From: Actinacidiphila yanglinensis
GTDB taxonomy: Bacteria; Actinomycetota; Actinomycetes; Streptomycetales; Streptomycetaceae
Direction of reading: 5' to 3'
NCBI RefSeq assembly: GCF_900107965.1
Contig: NZ_FNVU01000015.1
Location: 1-64,000 of the forward strand
DNA: 64,000 bases
Below are positions 8,678 through 17,337 of the stretch, in pieces. The translations under genes were made by a program, and so were the position numbers. How positions within the stretch are numbered: the stretch's first letter is position 1; every line of letters begins with the position of its first letter. A model generated the notes under the pieces. The model was given only the letters and a program-made list of their open reading frames with translations. It made no database searches and had not been told where the DNA came from.

Positions 8678-9025
8678 TCAGCCCCGCAGCCCGGTCAGGG
8701 CCTGGGGGTCGACGGTCCCATGGCGCTTGCGCAGTTGGATGGTCAGCGCCAGTAGCAGCGCGGTCACGGTCGCCCCGACCACGACGTCGGTCAGGGCCAG
8801 GGCCTGGACGACGGGGTCGACCAGCGGGCGGGAGCCGGGCCGGAGGTCGGAGAAGACGGGCGCCGTACCGTGGTCGCGGTATCCGACGGCGAGGAGCATG
8901 ACGTAGGTCGAGGACTGCGCGACCGCGAGGCACCCGACCGCGTGGATCAGGTTCCGGCTGGTCACCAGTCCGTACAGGGCCACCAGCAGGATCCATCCGG
9001 CGGCAAGATAGGGCCACACACCCAT
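8678..9025 (-). CDS. mnhC: Mrp/Mnh antiporter subunit C-like (NuoK family)
   Basis: The 115-residue protein has three transmembrane segments: YLAAGWILLVALYGLV, AVGCLAVAQSSTYVMLLAVG and ALALTDVVVGATVTALLLALTI. This is the NuoK/MrpC layout. ALTDVVVGAT, ahead of the third helix, matches the family pattern (ALTAIVIGxA), with the usual polar helix. The ATG overlaps the stop of the preceding gene by one base (TGATG), which indicates translational coupling. MrpC-type subunits are structural parts of the membrane arm and are not thought to pump alone. Confidence 0.85.
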   Translation of the reverse strand: MGVWPYLAAGWILLVALYGLVTSRNLIHAVGCLAVAQSSTYVMLLAVGYRDHGTAPVFSDLRPGSRPLVDPVVQALALTDVVVGATVTALLLALTIQLRKRHGTVDPQALTGLRG

Positions 9026-9774
9026 CAGCGTTCCTCCTTTGTCTCGCCCGGTCCGGTGATCTCGACGGCCTGGTCGAGGAAGTGCGCGAGCAGCACGATC
9101 ACACCCGAGGCCACCTCGACGCCGACCGCGGCGTTGAACAGCGGCACCGTTCCTCCTGACGTGATCGTGTTGAAGGTCCCCAGCGGCAGCACGTTGCGCA
9201 GGAACGCGCCGCCCGCCGCGAGGCAGGCAAGGCCCATCGCGGTGAACGAAGCCGCCGCCAGCGAGTCGGCGACGTCCAGCACGGCCAGCGGCCGCAGTCG
9301 CTCCAGCACGCGGTAGTCGGCGGCGACGTAGCCGAAGTGCAGCGCGGTGGCGAGCACCACACCGCCCTGGAACCCGCCGCCCGGGCTGAGTTGGCCGTGC
9401 GCGACGACGTACACCCCGACCACCAGCGCGACCGGGAGCAGCACCGTGCCCAGCAGCCGCGTGGTGGGCAGCACCCGTTCCGACGCGGCGGGCCGCCGAT
9501 GCTCGTCCCGGGCCAGGCGCAGCAGCAGCGTCGCCCCGAGTACGGTGCCGAACAGGATCGACTCCTCGCCGAGGGTGTCGAAGGCCCGGACGTCGAAGTT
9601 GACCGACGACACGACGTTGGCGGTGCGGTGGGCGAGGGCCGCGGCCACCGCCCGGTCCCCGTACGGGTGGGAGGCGCCACCGGACCGCGGCATCTCGGTG
9701 CAGGCGACGGCGAAGAACGCGGCGATGACCAGGGCGGCGGCGCCGAACAGCAGCAGCCGAGTCCGGGAGCTCAT
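9025..9774 (-). CDS. mnhB: Mrp/Mnh antiporter subunit B-like
   Basis: The 249-residue membrane protein has an N-terminal hydrophobic segment (LLLFGAAALVIAAFFAVA), then VNFDVRAFDTLGEESILFG, the diagnostic block of MbhE/MrpA C-terminal segments (VNFRAFDTLGE). The second half has the MrpB hallmark HGQLSPGGGFQGGVV within a multi-helix bundle. It therefore looks like an MrpA C-terminal piece (MbhE-like) fused to MrpB. The ATG overlaps the stop of the upstream gene (ATGA). It belongs to the coupled antiporter operon. Confidence 0.85.
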   Translation of the reverse strand: MSSRTRLLLFGAAALVIAAFFAVACTEMPRSGGASHPYGDRAVAAALAHRTANVVSSVNFDVRAFDTLGEESILFGTVLGATLLLRLARDEHRRPAASERVLPTTRLLGTVLLPVALVVGVYVVAHGQLSPGGGFQGGVVLATALHFGYVAADYRVLERLRPLAVLDVADSLAAASFTAMGLACLAAGGAFLRNVLPLGTFNTITSGGTVPLFNAAVGVEVASGVIVLLAHFLDQAVEITGPGETKEER

Positions 9775-10130
9775 GCTCCGCCCCTGCCCGGCGGGCGCCG
9801 TTCGCCCGGTCCGAGGTCCGGATCCGGCTGCCCGCCCGGCTGTTCCGGACTGCCGGGCTCTTCCGGGCCGCCGGGGTGGGTGTCCGCGTCGCGTATCGGA
9901 CGGGACACCTTCCGGACCGTGAGCAGGATCAGCAGCGGCGTCAACGCGGTCCCGACCGCGATCTGCGAGAGGGCGACGTCCGGCGCCTGGAGGACCGCGA
10001 ACAGAACGGCGAGGCAGAGGCCGAGGGCTCCGAGCACCACGGCCTGCCTGGCCGGTTCGCGGCACAGCACCGCGAGCGTGGCGCAGACCACCACCAGCGC
10101 CAGCGCGACGCCGACCACGACCTCGTTCAC
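9771..10130 (-). CDS. DUF4040 (MbhD-like) antiporter subunit
   Basis: The 119-residue protein has three transmembrane segments (EVVVGVALALVVVCATLAVL; VVLGALGLCLAVLFAVL; ALTPLLILLTV) around the family core LQAPDVALSQIAVGTALTPL, which matches the DUF4040/MbhD segment found at the C-terminal side of MrpA. Its tail is unusually rich in Pro, Gly, Glu and Asp (HPGGPEEPGSPEQPGG) and is probably cytoplasmic. The GTG start overlaps the subunit G stop (GTGA). Together with the MbhE-like part of the next gene it supplies the C-terminal part of MrpA but not the large NuoL-like part. Confidence 0.8.
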   Translation of the reverse strand: MNEVVVGVALALVVVCATLAVLCREPARQAVVLGALGLCLAVLFAVLQAPDVALSQIAVGTALTPLLILLTVRKVSRPIRDADTHPGGPEEPGSPEQPGGQPDPDLGPGERRPPGRGGA

Positions 10131-10423
10131 CGCTCCCCCCGCTTCTCCGCCTCGGACGTCACCTTTCCGACGGCGATCGCACTCGCGGTGCCACCCGCGG
10201 CGAACACCAGCCCGATCAGCAGCGACTTGACGGCCGCGCGGCCCGCTCCCTCCTGGAGCGCCACCGCGACGGCCAGCAGGGGAAGTCCCAGGCAGGAGGC
10301 CGCGGCCAGCGCGTGCAGCCGCATCAGCGGCCCTCGCAGCCGTATCAGCGCGGCCACCGACAGCAACACGCTCGCCACTCCCGCCCACAGCAGCACCAGG
10401 ACGGCGATGTGCGTTCCGCTCAT
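10127..10423 (-). CDS. mnhG: Mrp/Mnh antiporter subunit G-like
   Basis: The 98-residue protein has three hydrophobic helices (VLVLLWAGVASVLLSVAAL, LGLPLLAVAVALQEG, VKSLLIGLVFAAGGTASAIAVG). It carries the MrpG/PhaG core LIRLRGPLMRLHALAAAS, where the family has RxxDxxxRxHAxt. ATG 10423 was preferred over the ATG two codons earlier because GGGGAGG then has good spacing. It lies 38 bp after the subunit F stop and overlaps the next gene by GTGA. Confidence 0.8.
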   Translation of the reverse strand: MSGTHIAVLVLLWAGVASVLLSVAALIRLRGPLMRLHALAAASCLGLPLLAVAVALQEGAGRAAVKSLLIGLVFAAGGTASAIAVGKVTSEAEKRGER

Positions 10424-10460
10424 CGGCATGCCTCCCCGCTCGCCCGATCTCCCGGGCGGG

Positions 10461-10760
10461 TCACGATGTCTCCCGTACGGACTCTCGTTCCGGTCCCTCG
10501 CTGTCGTACGGCCGTCCCGCGACGAAGCGGGTGAAGACCAGAGTCCCCGCGGGCGACAGGACCGCGAGCACCAGCGCGAGGTCCTGGTACGACGGCCGCG
10601 CGTACGCCTGGGGCAGCACCATGAACACGGCGCCCACCACGGTCGACAGCAGCGACAGCGCCGTCAGCCGCCGCACCGCCGAGCCGCGGGCGACGCCCCA
10701 CAGGCACACCGGCCCGCCGGCCGCCAGCAGGACCAGCGCGGCCGCCTCCCAGGCGTTCAC
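10461..10760 (-). CDS. mnhF: Mrp/Mnh antiporter subunit F-like
   Basis: The 99-residue protein has three transmembrane helices (ALVLLAAGGPVCLWGVARG; LTALSLLSTVVGAVFMVL; DLALVLAVLSPAGTLVFTRFV). It has the MrpF arrangement: RGSAVRRLTALSLLST after helix 1 and the final helix followed by a charged tail. The GTG start overlaps the subunit E stop (GTGA), so it is coupled to that gene. MrpF-type subunits are implicated in assembly of the complex; this one is short but complete. Confidence 0.75.
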   Translation of the reverse strand: MNAWEAAALVLLAAGGPVCLWGVARGSAVRRLTALSLLSTVVGAVFMVLPQAYARPSYQDLALVLAVLSPAGTLVFTRFVAGRPYDSEGPERESVRETS

Positions 10761-11233
10761 CGGGTCCTCCCGCGTCCGGTGATCGCCCGCTCCACCGCAG
10801 ACGGACGGCGCCGCAGGGCGTGCACCTCCACCCGGTCCTCGCCGTCCGGACCTTCGGTGATCGCCAGGACGCAGCTGTCGGGCGACGCGGCGAGGAGCAG
10901 GGCGACCGAAGCGGTGCGCGTGCCCTCCTGCAAGGTGGCGACCCGCGTTCCCGCCGCGCATCCGCCGCCGTGCAGCACGTCGCGTGCCAGCACCCCGCTC
11001 CCCCGCACCAGCGACCACGGCAGGGCCAGCACGCCACGAAGAGTCGCCGCGCGGGGCCGCCTCGCGCGCGGGGTTCCCGGCGCGGCCGGCACCGCGCGGC
11101 GGATGCGGCACGCCGCCAGAGCGCCGACCGTGGCGGCGGCCCCCGCCACGGCCAGTTCGACCGCGTCTACCCGACCGATCAGCATCACTTGCGTCGCGAA
11201 CAGGGCACCCCACCACGCCAAGGCCTCGACCAT
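10757..11233 (-). CDS. mnhE: Mrp/Mnh antiporter subunit E-like
   Basis: The 158-residue protein begins with two hydrophobic helices (ALAWWGALFATQVMLIG; AVELAVAGAAATVGALAAC). A soluble alpha/beta domain follows, with LPWSLVRGSGVLARDVL and the CVLAITEGPDG and VEVHAL strands, typical of MrpE. It is the first gene of the seven-gene operon, so the promoter should lie upstream of 11233; no clear promoter hexamers were seen there. ATG 11233 was chosen because the first helix begins at once; no strong ribosome site is visible, and a GTG a few codons upstream is possible. Confidence 0.75.
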   Translation of the reverse strand: MVEALAWWGALFATQVMLIGRVDAVELAVAGAAATVGALAACRIRRAVPAAPGTPRARRPRAATLRGVLALPWSLVRGSGVLARDVLHGGGCAAGTRVATLQEGTRTASVALLLAASPDSCVLAITEGPDGEDRVEVHALRRRPSAVERAITGRGRTR

Positions 11234-11512
11234 CGCCGTACGCACCGTTCGGCTTCGCCTCCTCCGCCCGCCTGTTACTCGCCGCCTCGCATTCTCGGGC
11301 CAGGCGGCGGCACGGCCCGGGGAAGCAACCCGGCCACGCCGGACACCACCCGTACGGCCCCCAACAGGCCGCCCGCCCGCTCCTGCCGGATACCCGGCCA
11401 CGCCGCGCACACGCACGAACAGACCGCCCGACCGAGCGGCGTAGGATCAGTGGAAGGGCAAGGACGGACTGCCCGGTGACCATGGCCGAACTTCCTCCGT
11501 GCCGACACCCCC

Positions 11513-11896
11513 GTGCACGCGAGCTGGCCCTGTTTTCCCCGAGAGCTGATCCAGGCCGTGCGGATCGTCGCACGGGGCGACTCGCTCCTGTCTCCCGGTG
11601 TCACCCGCCGCCTCATCGCCGACATCGCCGCCAAGCTCCGGACCGACTCCCGCACGACGGACTACCGGATCGACCGCCTCACCGACCGGGAACGCGAAGT
11701 GCTGGCACTGGTCGGCCGCGGCCACTCGAACGACGAAATCGCGGCGAAGCTGCTCCTCAGCCCCCTCACCGTCAAGACCCACGTCAGCCGCGCCATGACC
11801 AAACTCGCCGCCCGCGACCGCGCCCAACTCCTCGTCATCGCCTACGAAACCGGGCTCGTGACAGTAGGAGAGTCCCCAACACCTGGACAGCACTGA
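11513..11896 (+). pseudogene. LuxR-type response regulator lacking its receiver domain
   Basis: The readable 127 residues cover the last helix of a NarL receiver domain and its linker (ELIQAVRIVARGDSLLSPGVTRRLI), then a complete LuxR helix-turn-helix (LTDREREVLALVGRGHSNDEIA ... SPLTVKTHVSRAMTKL). The receiver domain with its phospho-acceptor Asp is absent: the frame closes at a TGA about 55 bases upstream of the GTG at 11513. Just upstream, FLRADTP in the same frame resembles the receiver strand GFLLKDTP, separated from ELIQ by about ten unrelated residues. This points to deletion of most of the receiver domain. A short DNA-binding protein could still be made from the GTG. No kinase gene is adjacent. 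Confidence 0.65.
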
Positions 11897-12049
11897 CCCC
11901 GCAGCACCGGAGACTGCCGGGGCCGGAAGCGCACACGCACCACGTCGAAGATCAGCCGGTGGCCGTTCGTCTCTGCGGACACCAACCTGGACGCCGAGGC
12001 AAACCCCCGGATCAGGTCCAACCCGCTGCATCACCTCCGAAGACGCAAA

Positions 12050-14062
12050 TCACGGTGCGAGGGGTAGTGTGCGTGCGAGCAGCAGGGCGACGTCGTCTTC
12101 GGGCTGCTTTCCGGCCAGTGTGGTGTCGATGACCTGGGTGCAGAGGTCTTCCAGTGTCGTTGCCGGCACGGCGAGGGCGGTGCGCAGTCGGTCCAGTCCG
12201 TGGTCGATGTCGGCCTCGCGGGTTTCGACCAGGCCGTCGGTGTACAGCGCGATCAGGCTTCCCTCGGCCAGTTCCATCTCGACTGAACGGTAGTCACCCA
12301 GCCCGACGCCGATGGGCGTTCCAGGGGGTAGACGGACGAATTCGACGTTCCCGTCGGGGGTGACGATGGCCGGCGGGGGGTGCCCTGCGCTGGCCATGGT
12401 GCAGCGCCGGGTCGCGGGGTCGTAGACGACGTAGACGCAGGTGGCTCCCACGCTGGGCGAGGTGAGCTCCTCCTCGGGTCGGTCCCGCGCCAGACCGACG
12501 ACGAGTTCGTCGAGACGCGCGAGCACTTCCTCCGGGGGCAGGTCCAGGTTGGTCAGGGTGTTGAGCACCATGCGGAGCCGGCCCATGGTCGACGCCGCGT
12601 TGATGCCGTGGCCGACGACGTCGCCGACCATGAGGGCGACCCGGTTGCGCGACATCGGGATCGCGTCGAACCAGTCGCCGCCGACGCCTCCGTGCTTGTC
12701 CGCGGGCAGGTAGCGCGAGGCCACATCGACCGCGTCGCCGCTGTGCAGGATGTGGGGCAGCAGGTCGCGCTGCAGAGCGAGAGCCGCGGTGCGCTCGCGG
12801 CTGTAGCGCCGGGCGTTGTCCAGGGACAGGGCGGTCCGCGCCGCCAGTTCCTCGGCGAGAAAGACATCCACGCTGCTGAAAGGGGCCTGGTTCCTGGACC
12901 GCAGGAAGGAGACGATGCCGAGCACCTTCCCGCGCGCTTGGAGAGGGACGATCATCAGGGAGTGTATTCCGAACTGACGGAAGACCCTGGCCCGGTCGGG
13001 GTCGTGGTCGCGCCAGGTTCCCGGGATGGAAGTGTCTATCACCGGCTCGAAGTGGGGTTCTCCGGAATCCCTGACGTCGGTGTAGGGGGAGGACGGAGCA
13101 ACGAGCACCGGCATGCCGCGCTGCCAGAGGGCCTCGGGAACGCCAGGGTGGATGGAGGCCATTCCGCCACGGTAGAAGGCGGGAATGCTGGCCTCCGTGG
13201 AGCTGAGGCGCTCCAGCGGCTCTTGTTCCCGCACGACGAAATCGGCGAGGTCGACCGTGACGAAGTCCGCGAGCGTCGCCACGGTGGTGTCGGCCAGCTC
13301 TTGTGCGGTGCGCATGACATCGAGCGTGGTTCCGATCCGGGTGCCGGCCTCGACCAGGAGCCCCAAGCGCTGCCGCGACCAGCTCTCGCGAATGTCCTCG
13401 ACCGTCAGGCACACGCCCAGCGCCCGGCCGTCCCCGTCGTCGAGACGGAAGAAGGACAGCGACAGCTCGGGGTCTCCTCCTGCCGGGGGATGCATCCACA
13501 CCAGATCCATGGACGGTGGGCCGCCGTCGAGGATCCGCCGCATCGTGTCCTCCAGGCGGTGCCCGCGCCCGGGTGGCAGCAGGTCCGGGAGCCGGTCCCC
13601 CACCCGCGGACCGCCGGGCATGAAATCCATGCCCGTGAGCGTGTCGTTGTACCAGGTGCAGCGTAGATCGAGCCCCCAGAACGCCACACCTGTCGGAGCG
13701 TGCCCGAAGAGTGTCTTCAGCATCCCGGTATCCAGGCCGGAGCGGGGACCCGCCTCGACAGGGGCAGCTTCCCACGCGAGCCAGTCCTGGTCGGTTTCGC
13801 CTGTGGGAAGAGGAGTGACGCGAAGATCCACCATCTGGCACCCCCCGTCGCGCTGTCTGAGCGCTACCGGTCCGGACCAGCTCCCCGAGGCGGTCAGCGG
13901 ACCGGCAGGCCTGGACTCGCCACCGGTCGTCAACAGCCGATCGGCTGGACGGCCCGTTGCCTCGGCGGCGGAGTAGCCCCACAAGCGCTCGGCGGCCTGC
14001 GTCCAGCGGAGCACAGTGCCGGCATTGTCGATCAGGGCCATCAGCTCGTACGAGCCGCTCAC
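12050..14062 (-). CDS. PAS/GAF sensor SpoIIE-type PP2C phosphatase
   Basis: The 670-residue soluble protein has an N-terminal PAS domain (residues 1-90: MALIDNAGTVLRWTQAAERLWGY), a second PAS-like domain (about 115-230: LFGHAPTGVAFWGLDLRCTW), a GAF domain (about 240-410: IVPLQARGKVLGIVSFLRS) and the SpoIIE phosphatase domain (about 440-670) with ADKHGGVGGDWFDAIP, VGDVVGHGINAA, SAGHPPPAIV, LYTDGLVETR and QPEDDVALLLAR. The metal-binding Asp residues are present. Such proteins tune sigma factor activity by dephosphorylating anti-anti-sigma factors. The GTG start has AGGAGAG upstream. No sigma factor, kinase or STAS gene is adjacent. Confidence 0.9.
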   Translation of the reverse strand: MSGSYELMALIDNAGTVLRWTQAAERLWGYSAAEATGRPADRLLTTGGESRPAGPLTASGSWSGPVALRQRDGGCQMVDLRVTPLPTGETDQDWLAWEAAPVEAGPRSGLDTGMLKTLFGHAPTGVAFWGLDLRCTWYNDTLTGMDFMPGGPRVGDRLPDLLPPGRGHRLEDTMRRILDGGPPSMDLVWMHPPAGGDPELSLSFFRLDDGDGRALGVCLTVEDIRESWSRQRLGLLVEAGTRIGTTLDVMRTAQELADTTVATLADFVTVDLADFVVREQEPLERLSSTEASIPAFYRGGMASIHPGVPEALWQRGMPVLVAPSSPYTDVRDSGEPHFEPVIDTSIPGTWRDHDPDRARVFRQFGIHSLMIVPLQARGKVLGIVSFLRSRNQAPFSSVDVFLAEELAARTALSLDNARRYSRERTAALALQRDLLPHILHSGDAVDVASRYLPADKHGGVGGDWFDAIPMSRNRVALMVGDVVGHGINAASTMGRLRMVLNTLTNLDLPPEEVLARLDELVVGLARDRPEEELTSPSVGATCVYVVYDPATRRCTMASAGHPPPAIVTPDGNVEFVRLPPGTPIGVGLGDYRSVEMELAEGSLIALYTDGLVETREADIDHGLDRLRTALAVPATTLEDLCTQVIDTTLAGKQPEDDVALLLARTLPLAP

Positions 14063-14266
14063 CTGTTGCTCTCCTACGATCCCATAGGGTCATCGACTGG
14101 CGGGCGGCAAATCCGCCCAAGACATTTCCTCTCCCGCCAGACTCGCACAATGTCGGGCATCACGCACAATGCCCTGCGCACATTCCCCCATGACTGCGGT
14201 GCCGTGATCGCCGTGTTCGCCGGCACTGGCGTGGCTCCTCCCGGCTGCCGTCCCCCGCGAAAGCGG

Positions 14267-14303
14267 ACTCCCCGTGCTCCGGTGGGTCCGGAGCACGGGG
14301 AGT
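14267..14303 (-). terminator. Strong hairpin after GH27 protein 1
   Basis: A perfect 16-base-pair stem (arms 14267-14282 and 14288-14303, ACTCCCCGTGCTCCGG and its complement) with a five-base loop starts 16 bases past the GH27 stop codon. There is no T run, as is common for actinomycete terminators. It may also protect the mRNA 3' end. Confidence 0.7.
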
Positions 14304-14318
14304 TCGTGGTCGGGAGGG

Positions 14319-16580
14319 TCAGCTCGTGGTGAAGGAGTCGAAGTCGGCCTCGCCCGTGCTGCCCGCGGAGTGCGCGGTGGCGAAGACGCCCACGTCCTGC
14401 GTGGCAGCGGCCTGCGGGACGCTGACGCTGCCGACCTGGGTCCAGGTGGAGTCGTCGGTGGAGTAGGAGCCGGTGAAGGTGGTGCCGTTGCGCACCAGCT
14501 TCAGCCAGACGGGCGTGACGGCCTGGTCGCGGGACTGGTTGGAGTCCAACTGCCCGTTGCCGTGGCTGTCCCACTGGAGGGCGTAGCCGTTGCCCGGGGT
14601 CACGGCGAGGATGAGGAAGCCGGGGGAGCCCGAGGCGTTGGTGATGTCGTTGCGCACCATGATGCCGGCCTTGGCCCACGGGTCGGTGTTCGTCTGCGCG
14701 GTCACCTTGACCACGGTGGTGGATCCGTCGTGCTCGGCGCCCGGCTGGTAGATCGCGCCGTACTCGTTGGTGCTGCCGTAGACGTCCGATCCCTGGGCGC
14801 GGATGCCCAGCTGGGTGCCGGACCGGCCGAAGCCGGCCGTGGTGGAGGCGAACGTCTTGTACGGGGAGCCGACGGGCTTGGCGGCGTCCACGGTGGCGCC
14901 CGCCGTGGCCTGCTCGCTACCGGAACGCGAGGTGTACGTCACCTTGGCGGTGACCGCGGCGGTGTCGAAGGGGCCGGGGCCCGCGGGGACGGTGACGGTG
15001 AACGGGTACTCCACGGTGCCGCCGGAGGGCACCGAACCGAACCGGACGGGCGCGGCCGGGGTGACACCCGCTCCCTTGGGCGCGCCCAGGGTGAGGGTGA
15101 CGTTCTTCAGCGTGTTGGCGCCGTAGTCGGTGAAGGTCTCGGTGAGCGGGACCGGCGAGCTCTGGGTCGGGGCGTCCAGGCCGCCGACGGTGAGGGCAGT
15201 GCTGGGCGGCAGCGTGGCCGAGGCCTTCTTCAGCGGGGTGATCCGGTAAAGCGCGACGCCGTGGCCGGGCACCACGGAGGCGACGGTGCCGGCGGACTCG
15301 GTGGCCTGGTGGGTCCACAGGTCGGTCAGCGAGTAGTCGGGAGCCGCGGGCAGGCCGAGCGCCGGCGCGGCGGCGGACACCAGCTTGGGCGCGGAGCCGG
15401 TGTTGAACAGGCCGACCACCGTGTCGCCGTTCGGCTCGGTCTTGGCGAAGACCTGGGCAGCCCCGTCGGACGAGATCCGCTTGGCGTCGATACCGTCCTG
15501 GTCGACGCCGAGCACGTCGCGGTTCTTCAGCAGCGCGAGGTCGGCCGGGTCCAGGTGGGTCAGGTCCGTGCCGAGTGTGAGGGGCGCCGCGGCCAGGGAC
15601 CACAGGCTCATCTGCGTCTTGCGCTCGTCGGGGGTGAGCCCGTCGTTGGCGCCGTTGCCGACTTCGAGGGAGTCGTAGTCGTTGTAGCCGCCGGGGCCGC
15701 CGTAGGGCGCCCAGGCCGCGACCTGGTCGAAACGGGAGGAGATCGAGGACCATGACGTCAGCGGGTAACTGCTGCCGTTCGCACCGCAGTAGCACTCGAT
15801 GTCGCCGCCGGTGCGCCAGCCGTTGGCCAGTTTCTTCCAGGTGGCGGCGTTGTTGATGTCCAGGTTGTTGGACAGCTCCAGGTGGATGGGGCGGCCGGTC
15901 TTGCGCAGCGCGTCGGACCATGCCTGCACGTCCTGCTGGTCGGGGGTGCCGACGCCGTCGATCTTCAGGTAGTCGATGCCCCAGCCGGCGAACTGGTCGG
16001 CCCAGGAGTTGACGAAGTCCTGCGCGCCGGGCTTGGAGTAGTCGATGCCGACCATGCCGCCGCAGTTGTAGTTCGCCTCGCCGGTGGTGGTGGCGATGTC
16101 GTCGGCGTGGTAACTCGTGCCCTTGATCGGGGTGTTCTGCGCGACGGCCTGCTTGGAGATGCCCGGCGTGACGTACAGGCCGAACTTCAGGCCGAGGGAG
16201 TGCACGTAGTCCGCGACGACCTGGATGCCGTTCTCATCGCCGCGCGGCGGGAACTTCGTCTCGTCGGTGACCCAGCGGCCGTACTGGTCGACGTCCGGGC
16301 CCTGGGAGCCCGGGCAGTGGTACCAGAAGTCGTCCACGTTGGCGTAGACGTAGCCGTCGTTCGCCAGGCCGCTGGTCTTGAGCGCCTTGGCCTGCGCCTC
16401 GATGACCGCGGCCGTCGGGTGCGACCGCACGAAGCTCCAACTGCTCCAGCCCAGAAGGGGCTTGGCGCCTACGCCGTTGTCCTCGGCGTGGGCGGCCGGC
16501 GCGGCGGTGACGGACAGGCCGGCCACGGCCAGGAGCCCGCCGGTGAGCGCGGCCAGCAGGCCGCGCACAGGTCTCTTCAT
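14319..16580 (-). CDS. Secreted GH27 alpha-galactosidase-type glycosidase (copy 1)
   Basis: The 753-residue secreted enzyme has a signal peptide at residues 1-32 (basic KRPVR, hydrophobic core, AAHA cleavage site). The GH27 barrel starts at PLLGWSSWSF. The nucleophile is expected at D208 (YLKID) and the acid/base at D260 (WRTGGDIECYCG). From about residue 470 come a beta-sandwich and an NEW3-like domain, and at the C-terminus a concanavalin-like module (WAKAGIMVRNDI ... FTGSYSTDDSTW). GH27 enzymes remove terminal alpha-galactose or related sugars; exact specificity is not readable, and arabinopyranosidase activity is also known in the family. GGAGAG precedes the ATG. A paralogue of the same design lies at 59200-61485. 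Confidence 0.9.
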   Translation of the reverse strand: MKRPVRGLLAALTGGLLAVAGLSVTAAPAAHAEDNGVGAKPLLGWSSWSFVRSHPTAAVIEAQAKALKTSGLANDGYVYANVDDFWYHCPGSQGPDVDQYGRWVTDETKFPPRGDENGIQVVADYVHSLGLKFGLYVTPGISKQAVAQNTPIKGTSYHADDIATTTGEANYNCGGMVGIDYSKPGAQDFVNSWADQFAGWGIDYLKIDGVGTPDQQDVQAWSDALRKTGRPIHLELSNNLDINNAATWKKLANGWRTGGDIECYCGANGSSYPLTSWSSISSRFDQVAAWAPYGGPGGYNDYDSLEVGNGANDGLTPDERKTQMSLWSLAAAPLTLGTDLTHLDPADLALLKNRDVLGVDQDGIDAKRISSDGAAQVFAKTEPNGDTVVGLFNTGSAPKLVSAAAPALGLPAAPDYSLTDLWTHQATESAGTVASVVPGHGVALYRITPLKKASATLPPSTALTVGGLDAPTQSSPVPLTETFTDYGANTLKNVTLTLGAPKGAGVTPAAPVRFGSVPSGGTVEYPFTVTVPAGPGPFDTAAVTAKVTYTSRSGSEQATAGATVDAAKPVGSPYKTFASTTAGFGRSGTQLGIRAQGSDVYGSTNEYGAIYQPGAEHDGSTTVVKVTAQTNTDPWAKAGIMVRNDITNASGSPGFLILAVTPGNGYALQWDSHGNGQLDSNQSRDQAVTPVWLKLVRNGTTFTGSYSTDDSTWTQVGSVSVPQAAATQDVGVFATAHSAGSTGEADFDSFTTS

Positions 16581-16856
16581 TGAGCTCTCCTCGATTCGGG
16601 CATCCTCCACGGCGCGGGCGGGACGGGTCCGCGGGGGGCGGGCCCTGGCAGGCGGCACCGGCGATGCGGGGGAACGTGGGGGGAGCACGGCGCCCCCGCA
16701 TCGTGGGATTCGGCCGCGCCGCAGGATCAGGCGCGGGCCGGGAGGTGGTCTGGTGGGTGGGTGTCGCCCCGCGTCCTCACGGTGGCGTCCGTACGGTGGC
16801 GTCGTGCGGTGCCGTCCCGCCCGCACTGTTCCTTCTTGAGCAGCGTCTCGACCATC
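16581..16856. other. Upstream region of GH27 protein 1
   Basis: GC-rich sequence between the GH27 start and the upstream motif. No gene was recognised; the translated frames are Pro/Arg/Gly-rich shadows. It probably holds the promoter and leader. Confidence 0.4.
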
Positions 16857-16889
16857 AACCGAACACAATCAAACGTGACGCGTCAGATA
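16857..16889 (-). promoter_or_regulatory. Candidate operator shared by the two GH27 genes
   Basis: An AT-rich island in GC-rich sequence reads AACCGAACA, a two-base gap, then ATCAAACGT, and further on TCAGATA. The same pattern (AACCGAACA ... CTCGAACGT ... ATCAGATA) occurs at 61631-61663 upstream of the second GH27 gene. The repeated GAACA/CAAAC-like units resemble DeoR/LacI-type sugar operators in streptomycetes. The regulator is unknown. Confidence 0.5.
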
Positions 16890-17337
16890 TCACCAAGAAG
16901 TTGAAGGCGTGTCAAGATCCCCGTCCGTTCTCGTTTCCGTACAACGGAAGGGCCCGCGGGGCGCCGGCCGCGCTCTCCTTCGGACCTCGTAAGGGTCAGC
17001 GCGGCGCCGGGATGTTCGCGCAGCAGGGGTGGTCGTCGCCGGGCGAGGCGGCGGTTTGCCTCAGAAGAGATCGGCCCGTGGCGACTTTGGCGCGGGCGGG
17101 ACGCTGTACGCCACGGCGAACCTCCAGGGGACGCCGAGGCGAAGCACGAGCGGGAGGGCGAGCGGCCGGTAGAGGCCGGTGTCGTCCTAGGCCTGCAGGC
17201 CGGCCGCGAGCACCGTCGTGGCGCACAGCACGACGGCGGCGGCCCTCACGCACAACATCCAGGCGGCCGCGGCGGGTGCGCGGCGTCGTGCGTCGGAGGG
17301 CCGCACCGTCGTCGGTCGGGGCCGATACGTTGGCTGG

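Noticed and set aside
4654..8901. A 1415-codon open frame on the plus strand
   Set aside because: It is antisense to the CYTH-CHAD gene and the antiporter subunit D gene, both of which have clear family motifs. Long antisense frames are common in DNA of this GC content, and its composition (Arg, Gly, Gln, Glu, Asp repeats) fits no protein family.
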